DNA from: Leishmania mexicana MHOM/GT/2001/U1103
Lineage: Eukaryota > Euglenozoa > Kinetoplastea > Trypanosomatida > Trypanosomatidae
Assembly: GCF_000234665.1 (NCBI RefSeq)
Contig: NC_018324.1
Span: 1,856,942-1,920,941, forward strand
DNA: 64,000 nucleotides
Direction: 5' to 3'
The notes beneath the pieces were generated by a model, which ran no database searches, was not told the origin of the DNA, and was given only the letters and a program-made list of their open reading frames with translations. Shown here one piece after another: positions 60,881 through 64,000 of this stretch. Every line of letters starts with the position of its first letter. Position 1 is the first letter of the stretch. The position numbers and the translations under genes are program-made.

Positions 60881-63418
60881 CTACGAAGCAGGAATGAGCT
60901 CGGCTGCCGTGAAGGTCTCGTTCTTCACCTTCACCTCGTAGTACTTCTGCCGCATTTCGTCTACGGCACGGCGCAGGCGCGCCACCTCGTACCGCAACTC
61001 GGCCTTGTGTGTCGCTGTCATGTTGAGCTCCGACGCCTTCTGTTTCATCTGCGCATTCTTCTTCTGCAAGTCCTTCTGGTAGGCGTTCAGGTGCTGTGCC
61101 ACCTCCGGGCCAGGCTGGCGCGCCGCCATGGCATGCAGCTCCATCATTAGCCGCTGCTTCTCCTCGAGTGCCATTTCCTGCTTCATGCATTCCTCCGACT
61201 TGGTGAGGAGGTTGCGTTGCAGCAGCTTTATCTTCGACTCCAGCTCCGCCATCGACGGATAGCCACCGCCAACGCGTCGCCAGCGAGACTCGTTCTGCGG
61301 ATTCTCGAGCTCCTCGGCGAGGGCGGCCACCTTAGCCTGCTCCAGCAGCACCTCTTTCTGCTTGGCTCGCAACCGGTCCTTCGCAGTTGACACTTCACGG
61401 CCGCGCACATGCGCCAGCATCGACTGATGCTGAATCTCTCGCAACTTGAGGTGGAGAAGGCGCACGTCATCAAGTCGGTCGCGGTACGCCGCCTCGCCCG
61501 CGTTGATGGTGTCCTGTATCAGTTGCAGCTGCTGGTACAGTAGGACAAGTTCGTCGTTGCGGCGAGTCATCTGGGCGGCGAGGGTGTCGCGTTCGTTGCT
61601 CATCTTGAGAAATTCTCGCTGCTGTCCGCAGAGGTTCTTGTCGCACTCCTGCACCACCTTCAACAGCTGCTTGACCTCCTGCCCCACGCGCTCACCCTCC
61701 TCCAGCGTCGCGTCGAAACTAGCCGTGCTGTCGTTGACAAGCTGGCGTGCCTTCATGAGTCGCTCCTTGCTAATCTTGTATTGCGACCTGTCGCTCTGAC
61801 ACTTGCGCGCCTTCAGCGCCTGCTCCTCCTTGAACTGATGCACCTGATGATCCACCACCTTCACCCGCTGTCGGTACTCCACAATCTCATCCTGAGCGTC
61901 GACGAGACGTTTCGATAGCTGGTTTCTCTCTGCCCGCATGTGTTCGTACTTTGCCTGCTGCTGCGTCAGACGACGCTCGCTCTCGTCCAGCTTCCGCTGC
62001 ACCTCCTCAACTTGAAATACTGCCATCTTGAGCTCCTCTGCAGCGCTTTTGCTTTGCCCGCTCATCTGCGACACCTCGCTCACACAGTTCTCCCGCTCCT
62101 TCTCCAAACGCTGCAGCGTGTCTCGGAGACGACGCCCGATTTCGGTCTCTTGCGAGATACACGCCTCCAGCTCCGCTTGCTGAGCGACCTCGTTCTGAAT
62201 GGCCGCTTGCGTGACGGTCTGCACAGACTCCTCCCTGGCGCCCTTCTTCTCCAGGGCAGTGCACTCCCGTTCGAGCAGCCGCAGCGCCTCCTGCAGACTC
62301 CGCTTCTCCCGCTTCACCGCAGCGATGCGTTTTCGCACCGTCTCCTCCTCGTACACTATTCTCTCCTCGTCTTTTCGGATGTTGTCGATTTGCTGTTTGA
62401 GGCGGTCGAACTCGCGGAAGTCGCGCTCCTCGATGCGAGTAACTCGTGTGCACTCGTCACGGGTTTCCAGGATCGTCTTCCCGGTTGCCGCGATCTGCTT
62501 CTCCATCGCGTGCAGTCGCTCGTTCAGCTCGACGGTGGTGTCGACGCTGTCGTTGTACGACTGCTTTGTGTGGTAGAGCTGCTTCTCGGCTGTTTCAAGC
62601 TGTTGCTGTAGCGCCTGCAGGCGGCGTTGCTGCGTTTCTAGCTCCGTCTTGTGTTTCGCTGCATGCGCGTGAATCAAGGTGAGGCGCTCTTGCCGCTCCT
62701 GTAACGCCTTTTCACGCGTCTTGAGCGTCAACAGAAGCTCGCAGCACTGATACTCGGCGCGCTCGCGCGCATTGCGTTCACGGTTGTACTCCTGCCGCAC
62801 CAGCTCCAGGCGGTTTGCCAGCAGCTTGCTCTCCTGCACAGCCTCCTCCGTCGACGACTTCAATGTCTCTAGCGTTGCTGTCCGCTCCGCCATCTCCTTC
62901 GTGTACGTATCCATCTGCTTCGTCATTTCCTCACTCTCCGTCAGGAGGCGCTTGTTGTCGATCTTGAGCTGCTCCAGGGTCGACGTGTGGTCGGTAGACA
63001 GAGAGGTGCCATCATGGATCATACTCTGCAGGGACTGAATTTCCTGCTTCAGCGTCTTCACCATCTCTCGCGCGCGCTGATTCTTCTCATTCGCCACGTC
63101 TACGGCGCGCCACGCCTTCTCGATCTCCTTTTTAAGCGACTCGATGGTGCTGTGGTCGCCCTGCGAGAGCTTCACTGCCGCTTGCATCTTGGCAGCGTTG
63201 GAGAGCAGCTCCTGCGTCAGCTGCTGGCATTGTGTGGCAATCTTATTTTCGGAGGCGTGACTCTTCTTGAGGGCGCGGTATAACTTATCGTACTCGAGGC
63301 GAAAGTGTCCCAAAGACTCCTCGCCTTCCAAGGCGCACATGGCCTCCTCAAAGTCCCTCTCCAGTGACTTGAAGAGGTCGTCCGAGGCGGACGCCGCGGG
63401 CTTGACGGGGCTCGACAT
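60881..63418 (-). CDS. CFAP58: CFAP58-like flagellar coiled-coil protein
   Basis: An 845-residue protein, close to the 872 of human CFAP58, and almost entirely coiled coil from about residue 30 on. Diagnostic blocks: SLERDFEEAMCALEGEESLG then HFRLEYDKLYRALKKS at the N-terminus, KLSQGDHSTIESLKKEIEKA at about 83-102, ERDTLAAQMTRRNDELVLLY at about 608-627, and near the C-terminus EELENPQNESRWRRVGGGYP, LESKIKLLQRNLLTKSEECM and MAARQPGPEVAQHLNAYQKD. These correspond in order to the conserved segments of CFAP58, a ciliary and flagellar protein needed for axoneme and mid-piece integrity in animals and found in flagellates. It acts in the flagellum or its base. The start is the first ATG, directly ahead of the conserved N-terminus. 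High confidence in orthology, inferred from motifs recalled rather than from an alignment. Confidence 0.88.
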   Translation of the reverse strand: MSSPVKPAASASDDLFKSLERDFEEAMCALEGEESLGHFRLEYDKLYRALKKSHASENKIATQCQQLTQELLSNAAKMQAAVKLSQGDHSTIESLKKEIEKAWRAVDVANEKNQRAREMVKTLKQEIQSLQSMIHDGTSLSTDHTSTLEQLKIDNKRLLTESEEMTKQMDTYTKEMAERTATLETLKSSTEEAVQESKLLANRLELVRQEYNRERNARERAEYQCCELLLTLKTREKALQERQERLTLIHAHAAKHKTELETQQRRLQALQQQLETAEKQLYHTKQSYNDSVDTTVELNERLHAMEKQIAATGKTILETRDECTRVTRIEERDFREFDRLKQQIDNIRKDEERIVYEEETVRKRIAAVKREKRSLQEALRLLERECTALEKKGAREESVQTVTQAAIQNEVAQQAELEACISQETEIGRRLRDTLQRLEKERENCVSEVSQMSGQSKSAAEELKMAVFQVEEVQRKLDESERRLTQQQAKYEHMRAERNQLSKRLVDAQDEIVEYRQRVKVVDHQVHQFKEEQALKARKCQSDRSQYKISKERLMKARQLVNDSTASFDATLEEGERVGQEVKQLLKVVQECDKNLCGQQREFLKMSNERDTLAAQMTRRNDELVLLYQQLQLIQDTINAGEAAYRDRLDDVRLLHLKLREIQHQSMLAHVRGREVSTAKDRLRAKQKEVLLEQAKVAALAEELENPQNESRWRRVGGGYPSMAELESKIKLLQRNLLTKSEECMKQEMALEEKQRLMMELHAMAARQPGPEVAQHLNAYQKDLQKKNAQMKQKASELNMTATHKAELRYEVARLRRAVDEMRQKYYEVKVKNETFTAAELIPAS

Positions 63419-64000
63419 GATTTTACCACAGGCGTGGGTGGGGGTGGCGTTGTCTTTGTGAGGTACCTAGGACGATGTCGAATACAGGGGCCCCTGTATC
63501 ATTCACTAAAAATGGGAGGGAGAGAGGGGAGCGAGAGTCTCAACAGAAAAGGGGCACAGCGAGCTTTTCTTTTCTTTTTGCTGGCACTTTGGGAGAGAGT
63601 TCGGGGGAGGGCGTTGCGGGCGCAGAGAGTTCACGGCCAGGGGTCTGTGAAAGAAAGTTTTGCGCAGGAGTCTGCCCTCCCTCAGTGTGTTCCAGGGCAA
63701 TGCCCGTACCTTGCGCAACTGCTGTGGAGTGAATGGGTGCCCTGAACGTGGTAGAGGTCAGCAGAAGGATGCACACATGAAGAAATTGCAGGGAGCGCGA
63801 AGGGCGGAGCAGACGCAATAAAGCAACAACGAGAGAGAGAGAGATGTGCAAGTGAGGCCATATTTCATTGGAATCAAAAAATCGCCACGGCATTCACGCG
63901 TAACCGCGGCAAAGGCACACGCACACCAGCGTGTGAGAGGGGCAGGGAGCAGCTGCTGTCCATTCGTGTCGATTGGTGAATAGAGGCGCAGACCGAAACG
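63419..64000 (-). other. 5' flank of CFAP58 gene, no gene seen
   Basis: About 580 bp with no supportable gene. + strand GA-rich runs (63509-63545, 63825-63845) give minus-strand pyrimidine tracts suitable for trans-splicing of the CFAP58 transcript. The unit continues beyond the window. Confidence 0.5.

Overview
The window looks like nuclear DNA of a Leishmania-type trypanosomatid. The evidence is intronless, GC3-rich reading frames arranged in long same-strand arrays, long pyrimidine-rich intergenic spacers (purine-rich on the + strand where genes lie on the minus strand), and degenerate retroposon-like repeats in the spacers. The gene set (methylthioribose-1-phosphate isomerase, IMPACT-like protein, delta-tubulin, ribosomal protein SA, CFAP58) is compatible with my memory of Leishmania chromosome 36; that assignment is an inference. 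The species cannot be fixed from the sequence alone.

Layout. Two + strand genes come first: a 2H phosphoesterase (322-1029) and a SWEET-type sugar transporter (2355-3074). A convergent strand-switch region follows (3075-4467), carrying a degenerate retroposon and a GC-rich island with a canonical G-quadruplex motif. Everything after that is on the minus strand, apparently one polycistronic unit running from beyond 64 kb down to about 4.47 kb. In order of coordinate it holds: DNAAF1-like LRR protein, RNase PH-type exosome subunit, giant VPS8, TPH-like coiled-coil protein, a decayed gene, a calponin-homology protein, MTNA, a small membrane ORF, an IMPACT-like protein, an AlkB-family oxygenase, a multi-START protein, a second possible decayed gene, a DnaJ protein, an 8.8 kb gene-free stretch, a PSP1-domain protein, delta-tubulin, an N-terminally anchored unknown, ribosomal protein SA, a small unknown ORF and CFAP58.

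Themes. At least four products belong to, or plausibly belong to, flagellum or basal body biology (DNAAF1-like, delta-tubulin, CFAP58, the TPH-like protein). The rest are housekeeping genes (exosome, ribosome, CORVET tethering, methionine salvage). In this lineage neighbouring genes are co-transcribed without being functionally grouped, so adjacency is weak evidence of a shared role.

Two things stand out. First, 47195-47953 is an assembly artefact: 100 Ns plus about 270 bp of cloning vector (start of a kanamycin-resistance gene, a bidirectional terminator hairpin, pSMART-type primer and polylinker sequence), flanked by a 192-bp direct repeat of the same genomic sequence. The gap is probably false. 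Second, the spacers carry a 563-bp repeat present in two nearly identical copies 21 kb apart, and three diverged copies of another element sharing a 34-bp core. I found no tRNA, rRNA or CRISPR features and no convincing novel multi-gene system.
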